Shown here piece after piece: positions 23,844 to 31,660 of a stretch of 64,000 bases of DNA; position 1 is the stretch's first letter; each line of letters starts with the position of its first letter. The stretch covers positions 124,001 through 188,000 of the forward strand of contig JAFWDH010000022.1 of NCBI GenBank assembly GCA_017513135.1, in the 5' to 3' direction. Origin of the DNA: Oscillospiraceae bacterium. GTDB lineage: Bacteria > Bacillota > Clostridia > Oscillospirales > Ruminococcaceae. The notes beneath the pieces were generated by a model, which did no database searches, was not told the DNA's origin, and was given only the letters and a program-made list of their open reading frames with translations. Position numbers and translations under genes: made by a program.

Positions 23844-24335
23844 CTTTTCTCTCCTTCTATAACGTCGATAACCTCACCGATAAAAATGATATGCTCATCC
23901 TCTTCCGCGTAGAAAAGGTCATGCGCGAATTCCGGGACCGCCCCTGCATCGAACGGAGCCTGATAGATCTTTTTCAGCAGGAATGTCCTGCTCGCTTCCC
24001 TGTATGTCACGCTCTTTCCGGCTGCTACCGGAGTGAGTCCGCTCTCCGCGATCTTCTCGGAATCCCTTCCCGATCTGGAACCGATAAGGCTCAAGGCGCT
24101 TCTGTATTCATCCGTGTAGGTACTTACAGTGAAATATTCATTTCTCTCCATAAACTCAGCCGTGTACCTGACAGGTTTAATAAAATACCATTATGACCGG
24201 CTTGTTCCACAGCGTTCCTGCAGATCCCCAGCTCACTGTCATTGAGTTGAAACTGTCCGGATCCCCTGCCGTAACAAGCGCCCAGTCTCTGTCAAACATG
24301 GCAAAAGGCCTGGTCTCAAATTCATTCAGCTCCAT
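23840..24335 (-). pseudogene. Flavin reductase-like gene, frameshifted
   Basis: The gene starts at ATG 24335, overlapping the MFS stop (TGATG), and encodes MELNEFETRPFAMFDRDWAL and the flavin-reductase motif SFNSMTVSWG, but stops at 24177 after 52 residues. The rest (PVRYTAEFMERNEYFTVSTY, then GSRSGRDSEKI, ending at 23840) continues in a frame shifted by one base. Removing one T from the TTTT run (plus-strand A-run 24182-24185) joins both parts into a ~164-residue FMN-binding flavin reductase-like protein reading NKPVIMVFIKPVRYTAEFM. It is therefore a one-base insertion: either a real mutation, a homopolymer sequencing error, or less likely a recoding site. Such proteins bind FMN as small cytoplasmic redox enzymes. 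Confidence 0.85.
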
Positions 24336-25510
24336 CACGCCGTCTCTCCTTCCCGGCGGTCAGCCTCTTTATTATGCAGGTATGAAATGACCAGGCAAGC
24401 GGTCATTGCGACAGTACTTAATACGAATGCCGCTTTGGGGCTGAGCTCATAGATGAAGCCTGAGGCAAACGAACCTATTACGTTTCCCAGCATTCTGACA
24501 GAGTTGTACAGCCCCGCGACCTCCGATGCTTTCTCGGTCTCGTGTCTGACTATCATGTTATGCAGGATCGTGGAAACCATCGAGTTGACTCCGAAGAACA
24601 GTATATTCACGGCCATGAAAGGATAGAACGAATCAATGAATATGACTCCCAGAAGCATGACTGTCAGCGCCGCATACACGTATATTATCGTCCTGTCGGT
24701 ATTCGTCCGTCTGATCAGCTTCATCGCGATGAAGGAGTTCGTAAACAGAGAAATGAATCCGATTATTGCTTTTATGATGCCGTTATATGAGCTCGGGAAA
24801 CTGAATCTGTCAGTGAGATAGTAATTGAAGCACTGCTCGTAACAGGTGGCTCCAAGTGCCGACAGCGATACTGCCGCGAGGAACAGGATCATATATCGCG
24901 ACAGAATATCCCGGCTTGCAGCAAAGTCGGCAAAGGGATTGAAATCCGATGCCGTGAATCTTACGGATGAAGTCTCCGCATCCTTCAGCAGGAGGAACAC
25001 CAGCACACCTATGGAGGCGAGGCTGACAGCCTGAACTATAAATGTAAGCCTGATGCCTATAGTACCTATGAAGCCTCCGACCAGATATCCGAACTGTGAT
25101 ACGACAGAGTTGATCATGGTCATGACCGCAAGATCTTTTCCGGACTGCTCCGAGTTCTTCATCACGTAAACTATCTCGGAAACCGTGATAGCGCTTATAA
25201 AGAATCCTCCGAACAGCCTTGCCAGACATATCTGCCATTCTTTGGTCGACATGCCGAACATAAACTGCATCGCTCCGTAGCCGAGAAAGGTCACGGACAG
25301 GATCCTCGCAGGGCCGAACTTCTCGGCCATCTTACCCCAGAACGGTGAAAAGAAGAAATTTGCCAGTGACATCATCCCGAACGCCAGGCCGAACATATAA
25401 TCATGCAGCCCGAGCGTCTTGATAAATGTCGGAGTGACTGGATGCGCGAGATTTGCGACAAGACTGTAGATGAATACGATGATGTGTAATCTTAAGATCT
25501 TTGTGTTCAT
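24335..25510 (-). CDS. Major facilitator superfamily transporter
   Basis: 391 residues with about 12 hydrophobic segments; the early loop FFFSPFWGKMAEKFGPARIL is the MFS signature region between helices 2 and 3. The substrate is not deducible; the topology resembles multidrug/solute exporters. MNTKILRLHIIVFIYSL at 25510 is the likely start, since upstream codons read through the preceding terminator hairpin; no clear ribosome site is visible. It shares TGATG with the frameshifted flavin reductase gene and leads a three-gene unit with the S9 peptidase. Confidence 0.8.
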   Translation of the reverse strand: MNTKILRLHIIVFIYSLVANLAHPVTPTFIKTLGLHDYMFGLAFGMMSLANFFFSPFWGKMAEKFGPARILSVTFLGYGAMQFMFGMSTKEWQICLARLFGGFFISAITVSEIVYVMKNSEQSGKDLAVMTMINSVVSQFGYLVGGFIGTIGIRLTFIVQAVSLASIGVLVFLLLKDAETSSVRFTASDFNPFADFAASRDILSRYMILFLAAVSLSALGATCYEQCFNYYLTDRFSFPSSYNGIIKAIIGFISLFTNSFIAMKLIRRTNTDRTIIYVYAALTVMLLGVIFIDSFYPFMAVNILFFGVNSMVSTILHNMIVRHETEKASEVAGLYNSVRMLGNVIGSFASGFIYELSPKAAFVLSTVAMTACLVISYLHNKEADRREGETA

Positions 25511-25524
25511 GGAATTACGCCGTA

Positions 25525-25563
25525 CAAAAGCCGCGCGTTTTGACGCAGTCAATCCGCGCGGCT
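25525..25563 (-). terminator. Terminator of the M24/PepD operon
   Basis: Two-part hairpin on the minus strand: outer 9-bp GC-rich stem (25563-25555 against 25537-25529) and inner TTGAC/GTCAA stem with a 3-base loop, followed by TTTTG. Confidence 0.7.
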
Positions 25564-25593
25564 CAAAACCAAACGATATTATGAAATCCGGTA

Positions 25594-26922
25594 TCAGCCT
25601 ATGAGGTGGAAATTTTCCTGTCTTCCTGCGAGGAAATAAATCTTTCCGCCGGTAAACATAATGTCTGTCTCAAGGCCGAGATTGAATGAAGTATTGCTCC
25701 ACTCAGGAAGGGTGAACCCGCAGTTCAGTTCAAGAGAATACGCTGTATCGTCATAAAGAGGATACGTGCCGTTGCGTCCCTTCACTCCCTGCTGCTGGTC
25801 ATAGAGCCCGATGGTCGGTCCCGCTGCATGTCCGTGATACCCGATCGGATGTGTATACAGGCAGGCGTCGAGTCCTTCAGCCTTGGCATCCGCGAGAGAC
25901 TGAGCGAGGATCTCGTTTCCGGTCCTGCCAGCTTTGTAATTGCTGACAACGATGTCCTGGAAGCGGTTGACATCCCTCAGAGCCTTCCTCAGGCACTCCG
26001 GTGCGTCTTCCTCGCCGTATTTAAGAACATAAGCGTTTTCCTGAGTATCCGTACAGAGTCCGAGATACCTGAAGCCGAAGTCGCAGTGGAGAACATCTCC
26101 CTGACGGATGACTTCCTCTCCCTCGAACCTTCCGACACCTTCTCTGAGTATCGACACCTCACAGTCGAACCAGGGCTCGACACCGAGGTCGATGCATTTC
26201 TGCATCATAAAGTACTTGACATCATGATTCGTCGTGACTCCGGGGATAACGACTCTGGATGAGAATGCCTCATCAATGATCCCGTGAGCGATCTGCATGA
26301 TCCCGTTATATGTTTCGATCTCAAGATCGGTCCTGGTCTCAAGCCATCCGACGCAGACGTCCTCCGCCGAGACTATCTTGCCCATGAGATCCTCATCAAA
26401 GCAGCTGGTCATGTCATCATAGATGACCTTGCTCAGACCATCTGCAAACGCAAAATCGGAGGACATATCGAGTCCGACCTTACTTACGTTATTCTCCTTC
26501 AGAAGCCTGGCAAGACATTCATACTGTGTTTCTGCCTTGGAAGGATCCTTGCACCATACGGACCCTTTCTGATTTATCCACGCAGCCTCATAGAAATCGT
26601 CGAGCCCGACGCCAGGACGGGTGATGGAATATCTCTTCACTTCATCCCCTTTAAGAACAAACAGAAGAATCGTGAGTCTGCGCGCGGTAAACATCGCGCA
26701 GGGAGTGAGAGATTTGAGCACCGGGTCTTCATTGTACTCATTACAGGCAACGACCCATGAATCTATCCCTGATCTCTTCATGACCTTGGGAAGCACGGTT
26801 TCAAATCTGTGCTTAAGCCAGGAATCCATTACTTTTTCCCTGTCCCTGTATGACAGGATCTTGGTCTTCAGTTCATCAGAATGAACGCTCTCCTTGATAA
26901 GGCGATCACCTCTTGAAATCAT
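25594..26922 (-). CDS. M24-family metallopeptidase
   Basis: 442 residues. The N-terminal half is a creatinase/prolidase-type domain with the distinctive NEYNEDP segment; the C-terminal half is the pita-bread catalytic fold. All five metal ligands can be placed: CDFGFRYLGLCTDTQ (two Asp), HPIGYHGHAAGP (His), YSLELN and GLETDI (two Glu). M24 enzymes remove N-terminal residues or split dipeptides next to proline. Closely similar to the gene at 37301-38635. The start lies two bases after the stop of the guanylate-kinase-like gene, whose last codons contain the GGAGG site. Last gene of the operon. Confidence 0.85.
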   Translation of the reverse strand: MISRGDRLIKESVHSDELKTKILSYRDREKVMDSWLKHRFETVLPKVMKRSGIDSWVVACNEYNEDPVLKSLTPCAMFTARRLTILLFVLKGDEVKRYSITRPGVGLDDFYEAAWINQKGSVWCKDPSKAETQYECLARLLKENNVSKVGLDMSSDFAFADGLSKVIYDDMTSCFDEDLMGKIVSAEDVCVGWLETRTDLEIETYNGIMQIAHGIIDEAFSSRVVIPGVTTNHDVKYFMMQKCIDLGVEPWFDCEVSILREGVGRFEGEEVIRQGDVLHCDFGFRYLGLCTDTQENAYVLKYGEEDAPECLRKALRDVNRFQDIVVSNYKAGRTGNEILAQSLADAKAEGLDACLYTHPIGYHGHAAGPTIGLYDQQQGVKGRNGTYPLYDDTAYSLELNCGFTLPEWSNTSFNLGLETDIMFTGGKIYFLAGRQENFHLIG

Positions 26923-26923
26923 C

Positions 26924-27496
26924 TCAGTCCTCCAGCTTTGCCCACTCTCTCAGAGTGATCTCCTTGATCTCCTTGTAAGCCCTTTCCGGGTCATCATTGG
27001 TGATCTGGTTGTTGAAGAGCGGAGCTATCTCCATCTCCATTTTTGCTTTATTCAGACGCAGCTTCTCAGATGCGGCATCATCATTGTATTTCTCATGGAT
27101 CAGCTGTTCCAGCTCTTCCATGCTGGTCGGCACCACGAAGAAACAGACCGCTTCGGGAATATTGAGCTTGAGAGGACCGACACCTGCAGCCTCGACCTCA
27201 ACGAGGATCGCCTTGTCCTGTTTTGCCCAGAAATCGATCTCAGACTTGAGCGTGCCGTAATAGTATCCGTTGAACTCAGTATACTCATAAAGAGCCTTTT
27301 CCTTGACTGCCTTCGCGAAATACTTGTAATCGACGAAGTAGTACTTCTCTCCGTCCACCTCGTTCTCCTTCTTGGGGCGTGTGGTTATGGAGACTACGAA
27401 TCTGAGATCAAGATCCTTGTCCTCAAGAAGAAGATCCCTGATCGCTCCTTTCCCTACTGAACTTGCACCGGAAAGTACCAGAACTCTCTTTGCCAT
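26924..27496 (-). CDS. Guanylate kinase-like protein with altered lid
   Basis: 190 residues with the guanylate kinase order of motifs: P-loop GASSVGKGAI (about 10-19), SITTRPKK, EVDGEKYYFVD, YTEFNGYYYGT for GMP binding, and a VEVEAAGVGPLK strand. The lid region, normally rich in arginines (RGxD, RRL), reads HEKYNDDAASEKLRLNKAKM, so catalytic phosphate contacts may be changed. It sits between PepD and an M24 peptidase, with gaps of only 2 and 1 bases, rather than in the usual gmk-rpoZ setting, so it is probably a paralogue. Either a divergent GMP kinase or a peptide/amino-acid-linked kinase-like protein; the function is open. Confidence 0.7.
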   Translation of the reverse strand: MAKRVLVLSGASSVGKGAIRDLLLEDKDLDLRFVVSITTRPKKENEVDGEKYYFVDYKYFAKAVKEKALYEYTEFNGYYYGTLKSEIDFWAKQDKAILVEVEAAGVGPLKLNIPEAVCFFVVPTSMEELEQLIHEKYNDDAASEKLRLNKAKMEMEIAPLFNNQITNDDPERAYKEIKEITLREWAKLED

Positions 27497-27498
27497 CT

Positions 27499-28935
27499 TT
27501 ATTTACACTCCTTAACTAATCCTGTGAGAATTTTATAAGATCTGTCAAACGATTCCAGGTTAAGCCTTTCGTCAGGTGTATGTACATGCTCGGATATCGG
27601 GCCGTATGTTACGATGTCCTCGAGTCCGAGCGAATTGAATATACCGCACTCATTTCCGCCGTGCGTTGCCTGACACTTCAATTCTACCCCAAGTTCATTC
27701 TTGAGCACAACAGCAAGTTTGTCTCTGAGCTCGGATACAGGGCTGTAATTCCATCCCGGATAAGCTGAATTGATGCTTATCGTCACATTGTAGACCCCTG
27801 CAAGCGTGCGGATCTTGTTTATCAGGTCGTTAGTGCCGCTGGCGATCGCGCTTCTCAGCGAATCTGTGGCAACGACTTTGTCTTCCGCAGTTCTCACGAT
27901 GCCGAGATTCAGAGACGTCACCGTCAGCCCTTCGACGGCCATCGAGCGGTGCTGGAATCCGTTAGGAATCAGATACAGATAGTTGATGACTCTCTGAGTG
28001 GAGCCTGAAGTGAATCTCTTCTCCGCTTTCACGGTCTCTGAGACCTCTGCGCTGAAGCCCGGATCCGAGAACTCGAGTTCCGTAGCAATTGCTGAGACTA
28101 TCGGCACAAGTATCTCATTGATCCTTTCAGACGGATCAGGACAGGTAAATACGATCTCACACTCTCTCGGTATCGCATTTTCCTTAAGTCCCCCGTCTAT
28201 GCTGACGACATTCATATCGAGGCCTGCGATCGACATCTCCTTAAATATCCTGACAGCAAGAACGATGGCATTTCCTTTTTCCTTGTGTATCTCCCCGCCG
28301 GAATGGCCTCCAAGAAGTCCTCCTACTGCCAGGCAATACGTCGGATCGTCATTCGGTTCGGTCTCACATGGTATAGTGGAGCCCAGTCTTGTGCCTCCCG
28401 ATGAAGAGATGCACGTGCTCACCTCTCCGCCTCCATCAAGGGAGATCATCCGCTTTGACTTAAAGTACTCACTCTTGAGTTTCATCGACCCAAGCAGACC
28501 GACCTCCTCCTGTACGGTAAAACAGCACTCCAGAGGAGGGTGAGGAAGCTCGTCATCCTCCAGTATCGAAAGCATATACGCAACACCGGTCCCGTCATCA
28601 GCTCCGAGAGTCGTTCCCTCCGCATTGAGCCATCCCTCTTCATCGACATAGAGCTTAAGAGGGTCTCTCTCGAAGTCATGCGGTGTTCCCTTGTTGGCTT
28701 CGCACACCATATCCATATGCGCCTGAATGAGCAGCGGCGTGCTGTTTTCATAGCCTTCCGATGGTTCCTTGTAGATCACCACGTTGTTGAACTCATCCTG
28801 CAGATACCTCAGGCCTTTCGAAACGGCAAATGAAACGATAAAGTCAGAAATCTGCTTCTCGTTGTATGAACCGTGAGGGATCTTTGTGATCTCATTGAAA
28901 TAGTAACAATAGCGTTTGCTAAGATCGAATTCCAT
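27499..28935 (-). CDS. pepD: Aminoacyl-histidine dipeptidase PepD (M20)
   Basis: 478 residues, the typical PepD length. This cytosolic di-zinc enzyme hydrolyses Xaa-His and other dipeptides. Metal and catalytic motifs are visible: IQAHMDMV (His, catalytic Asp), GTTLGADDGTG (bridging Asp), VQEEVGLLGS (catalytic Glu pair), SLDGGG (Asp), and a late THGGNE with the final His-containing HVHTPDE. The central lid domain contains GGHSGGEIH. Ribosome site GGGAGG precedes the ATG at 28935, 15 bases after the upstream M24 gene. Clear operon member. Confidence 0.92.
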   Translation of the reverse strand: MEFDLSKRYCYYFNEITKIPHGSYNEKQISDFIVSFAVSKGLRYLQDEFNNVVIYKEPSEGYENSTPLLIQAHMDMVCEANKGTPHDFERDPLKLYVDEEGWLNAEGTTLGADDGTGVAYMLSILEDDELPHPPLECCFTVQEEVGLLGSMKLKSEYFKSKRMISLDGGGEVSTCISSSGGTRLGSTIPCETEPNDDPTYCLAVGGLLGGHSGGEIHKEKGNAIVLAVRIFKEMSIAGLDMNVVSIDGGLKENAIPRECEIVFTCPDPSERINEILVPIVSAIATELEFSDPGFSAEVSETVKAEKRFTSGSTQRVINYLYLIPNGFQHRSMAVEGLTVTSLNLGIVRTAEDKVVATDSLRSAIASGTNDLINKIRTLAGVYNVTISINSAYPGWNYSPVSELRDKLAVVLKNELGVELKCQATHGGNECGIFNSLGLEDIVTYGPISEHVHTPDERLNLESFDRSYKILTGLVKECK

Positions 28936-28950
28936 CCGGCACCTCCCTGT

Positions 28951-30138
28951 TTAAATCCTTATAAGCATGATCTCTTCCTGACGGTCACAAAGGAACTCAG
29001 CACCGTTTTCTGTGAGGACTACGTCCTCTTCTATGCCGATCCTTCCCTGAGGGATACCTATCCCGGGCTCAAGAGTGAAGACGTTCCCGACCTGCAGCGG
29101 AGTATCTATAAGTTCGGGCTTGTTGTATCTGGGCCTGCGGTTGGCCAATATCGTCCCTCCGTCATGGGTCTCATGCCCGACCTGATGTCCGAGAGCTGCG
29201 TTCCAGGAATCAAATCCTTCATCCACTATCATATGTCTGGCGACCTGATCTACCTGAAAGCCTGTCACTCCGGGTCTCATAAAACGCCGAGCCGCATCTA
29301 TAGCATCTCTTACGAGGTAAAATGCTTTCTTTACATCTTCAGGGGCATCGTCCTCATCGTCCTTGAGCACATAATACATCCTCTGAAGGTCGGAGCAGTA
29401 TCCGTTTTTCCTGACCCCGTAATCGATGTTTATCGTACATCCTTTCTTTAAAGGAGTATCGATCAGTCCTGAGTGTCCCTGCGGCACATCGGGATCGCAG
29501 CTTACGCTGGGACACTGTGACTCAGCCCAGGACATTGTGTAACCGTCATCAAAAGCGCTCTTCTGAAGATATTTGAATACTTCAAGTGATGTCATGCCCG
29601 GATGGCAGACAGAAGGAAGGCTTCTGAGGTATTTATCCGCCTGAACCGCACAATCCCTTATGATCTCGATCTGCGACGGTGTCTTCCTTCCCCTGACTTC
29701 CGCCACTACCGGGAACGATGAAACGACAGCAGGCCTTACAGGCAGCTTATCAAGGACCCGTTCCAGTCTTCGATAAAAACCGACAGTCATTCCGTCTGCG
29801 GCCGAGTCCGCGCTGGAGATATTCAGCGCAAGCACCTTAGGACTTATCTCCTGAAGCACCTCCAGAACGGTATCTTCCATGTATCCGGGATACAGTCTCA
29901 CATCGTCGATCCCTTCCATACCTTTGTATGCTTCGATGTCCAGAGGGGATACGACGGCAATGCATTTCTCCTGGGTGAAAATAATCGTCGTAGCTATGAT
30001 AAAACTCAGATCACCCAGTACCGGAAGCACCGGTTCCGACTTCATAATGGTCTCTCTTCCGACTGTCAGCCAGGCATCTATCCCGTTCTTCTTCAGCGAT
30101 TCGTAAATTATCGGCAGTTTTTCTTTATTCAGTTTCAT
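28951..30138 (-). CDS. M24-family Xaa-Pro aminopeptidase/dipeptidase
   Basis: 395 residues. Creatinase-like N-terminal domain to about 150, then the M24 fold with the full ligand set: NIDYGVRKNGYCSDLQRMYY (two Asp), GHQVGHETHDGG (His), FTLEPGI (Glu), IGIEEDVVLTENG (Glu). The GHxxGxxxH and LEPG motifs are those of prolidase/aminopeptidase P. Cytoplasmic; removes residues adjacent to proline from imported peptides. It is a tandem duplicate of the next upstream gene (30201-31385), from which it is separated by 62 bases. Confidence 0.88.
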   Translation of the reverse strand: MKLNKEKLPIIYESLKKNGIDAWLTVGRETIMKSEPVLPVLGDLSFIIATTIIFTQEKCIAVVSPLDIEAYKGMEGIDDVRLYPGYMEDTVLEVLQEISPKVLALNISSADSAADGMTVGFYRRLERVLDKLPVRPAVVSSFPVVAEVRGRKTPSQIEIIRDCAVQADKYLRSLPSVCHPGMTSLEVFKYLQKSAFDDGYTMSWAESQCPSVSCDPDVPQGHSGLIDTPLKKGCTINIDYGVRKNGYCSDLQRMYYVLKDDEDDAPEDVKKAFYLVRDAIDAARRFMRPGVTGFQVDQVARHMIVDEGFDSWNAALGHQVGHETHDGGTILANRRPRYNKPELIDTPLQVGNVFTLEPGIGIPQGRIGIEEDVVLTENGAEFLCDRQEEIMLIRI

Positions 30139-30200
30139 CGTTTGCTCCTGATGATTATAACGTTCTGTAGCGTATGCGGCCTGTTCGCGGATGATTCTTT

Positions 30201-31385
30201 CTATACCAGATACAGTTCCTGCTGAGGTTCCAGAAGAAATTCCGCTCCGTTCTCCGTCACTCTTACATCCTCTTCTATCCCAAGTCTTCCGGCTCTGGTC
30301 GGAACACCGGGCTCCAGAGTGAACACCATATTAAGACTTAACGGAGTATCGATAAGTTCAGGCTTATCGTACCGCGGCATTCTGGGCCCCAGTATCGCTC
30401 CTCCGTCATGAGCTACTTTTCCCAGCTGGTGTCCGAGAGCAGCATTCCATGACGGATATCCCTTGCTGACGATATAGTCTCTCGCAACACTGTCGACTTC
30501 ATTTCCGGTGACACCGGGCTTAAGTGCTTCAGCCGCAAGTTTTATGCCGTCTCTGACGGCATAAAAAGCTTCCTTAAGATCCTCCGGAGCATCAGTCTCT
30601 CCGTCATCAAGCACATAATACATTCTCTGAATATCTGAGCTGAGTCCGTCTATGGTGATCCCGAAATCTATATTTACCAGATCTCCTTTCCTGATCACCC
30701 AGTCCGGAGCACCGACATGCCCGCCGGGACATCCGGCTCCCGCCGTCACTCCCGGGTCAGCACTTGAAGGCCATGAATATCCGAAGCCGTTTCGCTCCAC
30801 TTCCTCCTGGAAAAAGGCATAGATATCCTGACAGTTAACTCCTGCCTTTATTACATCCTTTGCCTTGTCAAATATGACCTGCGTTTCTCTGCATGCATTC
30901 CGTATCTTCTCTATCTCATCTGAAGTCTTGATCCCTCTTACGTCCGCGATCACAGGCTCTGCAGATATTACCTCTCCGCTGAATCCCGCATTTTCAAACG
31001 CTTCCATAAGAAGGTTGTATGTGCCGACACTTAACCCATCGGCGCTGGGATTTTCTTCAGAGAAATCCAGCGCTATCTTCCCCGGGCATATCTCGGAGAT
31101 CATCTCAGCCACTGTTTCCTGAAAGCTGACAGGGAAAGGCCTCACTTCATCAAACACGCCGGTGATGGCATATCCGTTGGCATCGATCGGAGTGCATACG
31201 ACCCTTGCTTTTCTGTCCTTTGAAAACATAAGCGCGGTGAGACCAATGAATTCCGAATCACTGATCACATCCAAGGCCGGTTCTGTATTCGTTGCAGACT
31301 CCTGACCGGCTATTATCCACAGATCGATGTCGTTTCTTTTCAGTGAATCGAATGCTATATCGATCTTTTCTCTGCTGAATCCCAT
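30201..31385 (-). CDS. M24-family Xaa-Pro aminopeptidase/dipeptidase (tandem paralogue)
   Basis: 394 residues with the same plan as its downstream neighbour: NIDFGITIDGLSSDIQRMYY, GHQLGKVAHDGG, FTLEPGVPT, LGIEEDVRVTENG provide two Asp, one His and two Glu metal ligands. In this copy the second His-region differs (GKVAHDGG against GHETHDGG), hinting at divergence in specificity. The open frame extends to 31469, but MGFSREKIDIAFD at 31385 has a proper GGAGGT site and matches the paralogue. First gene of the unit that continues with the second M24, PepD, the guanylate-kinase-like gene and a third M24. Confidence 0.88.
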   Translation of the reverse strand: MGFSREKIDIAFDSLKRNDIDLWIIAGQESATNTEPALDVISDSEFIGLTALMFSKDRKARVVCTPIDANGYAITGVFDEVRPFPVSFQETVAEMISEICPGKIALDFSEENPSADGLSVGTYNLLMEAFENAGFSGEVISAEPVIADVRGIKTSDEIEKIRNACRETQVIFDKAKDVIKAGVNCQDIYAFFQEEVERNGFGYSWPSSADPGVTAGAGCPGGHVGAPDWVIRKGDLVNIDFGITIDGLSSDIQRMYYVLDDGETDAPEDLKEAFYAVRDGIKLAAEALKPGVTGNEVDSVARDYIVSKGYPSWNAALGHQLGKVAHDGGAILGPRMPRYDKPELIDTPLSLNMVFTLEPGVPTRAGRLGIEEDVRVTENGAEFLLEPQQELYLV

Positions 31386-31484
31386 CGGTACCTCCAGTAA
31401 GCCGCCGAAGAACAGTTTCCAATTATCCGGATCAACTGAATATAAGCGGCCTCTTAATGCATATTGCACAAGTTAATAATACAT

Positions 31485-31513
31485 ATTATACAAACGTAGT
31501 TTAGTAATTTAAA
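31485..31513 (-). promoter_or_regulatory. Promoter of the five-gene peptidase operon
   Basis: On the minus strand, TTTAAA (31513-31508), 17-base spacer, perfect TATAAT (31490-31485). It gives a leader of about 90 bases before the ATG at 31385. Confidence 0.6.
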
Positions 31514-31585
31514 GGGGTAAAAGAATAAAAAACAACGCTTTTTAGAACTTCATATCCATCAACGAATCTCTTCATCATCCGGCAG

Positions 31586-31627
31586 AAAAGCGGAAGCTCT
31601 CCCTTTGTCGGGATAGCTTCCGCTTTT
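31586..31627 (-). terminator. Terminator of the ABC exporter operon
   Basis: Perfect 13-bp stem (31586-31598 against 31615-31627), with further TCCC/GGGA pairing in the loop, and a T-run on the minus strand. Confidence 0.8.
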
Positions 31628-31660
31628 ACTTGTTAGATATCTATTATCAGATCTCTGAAG

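Noticed and set aside
24150-24200. Programmed ribosomal frameshift in the flavin reductase gene
   Set aside because: The shift needed is +1 and no slippery heptamer or stimulatory structure is evident; a one-base insertion is simpler.
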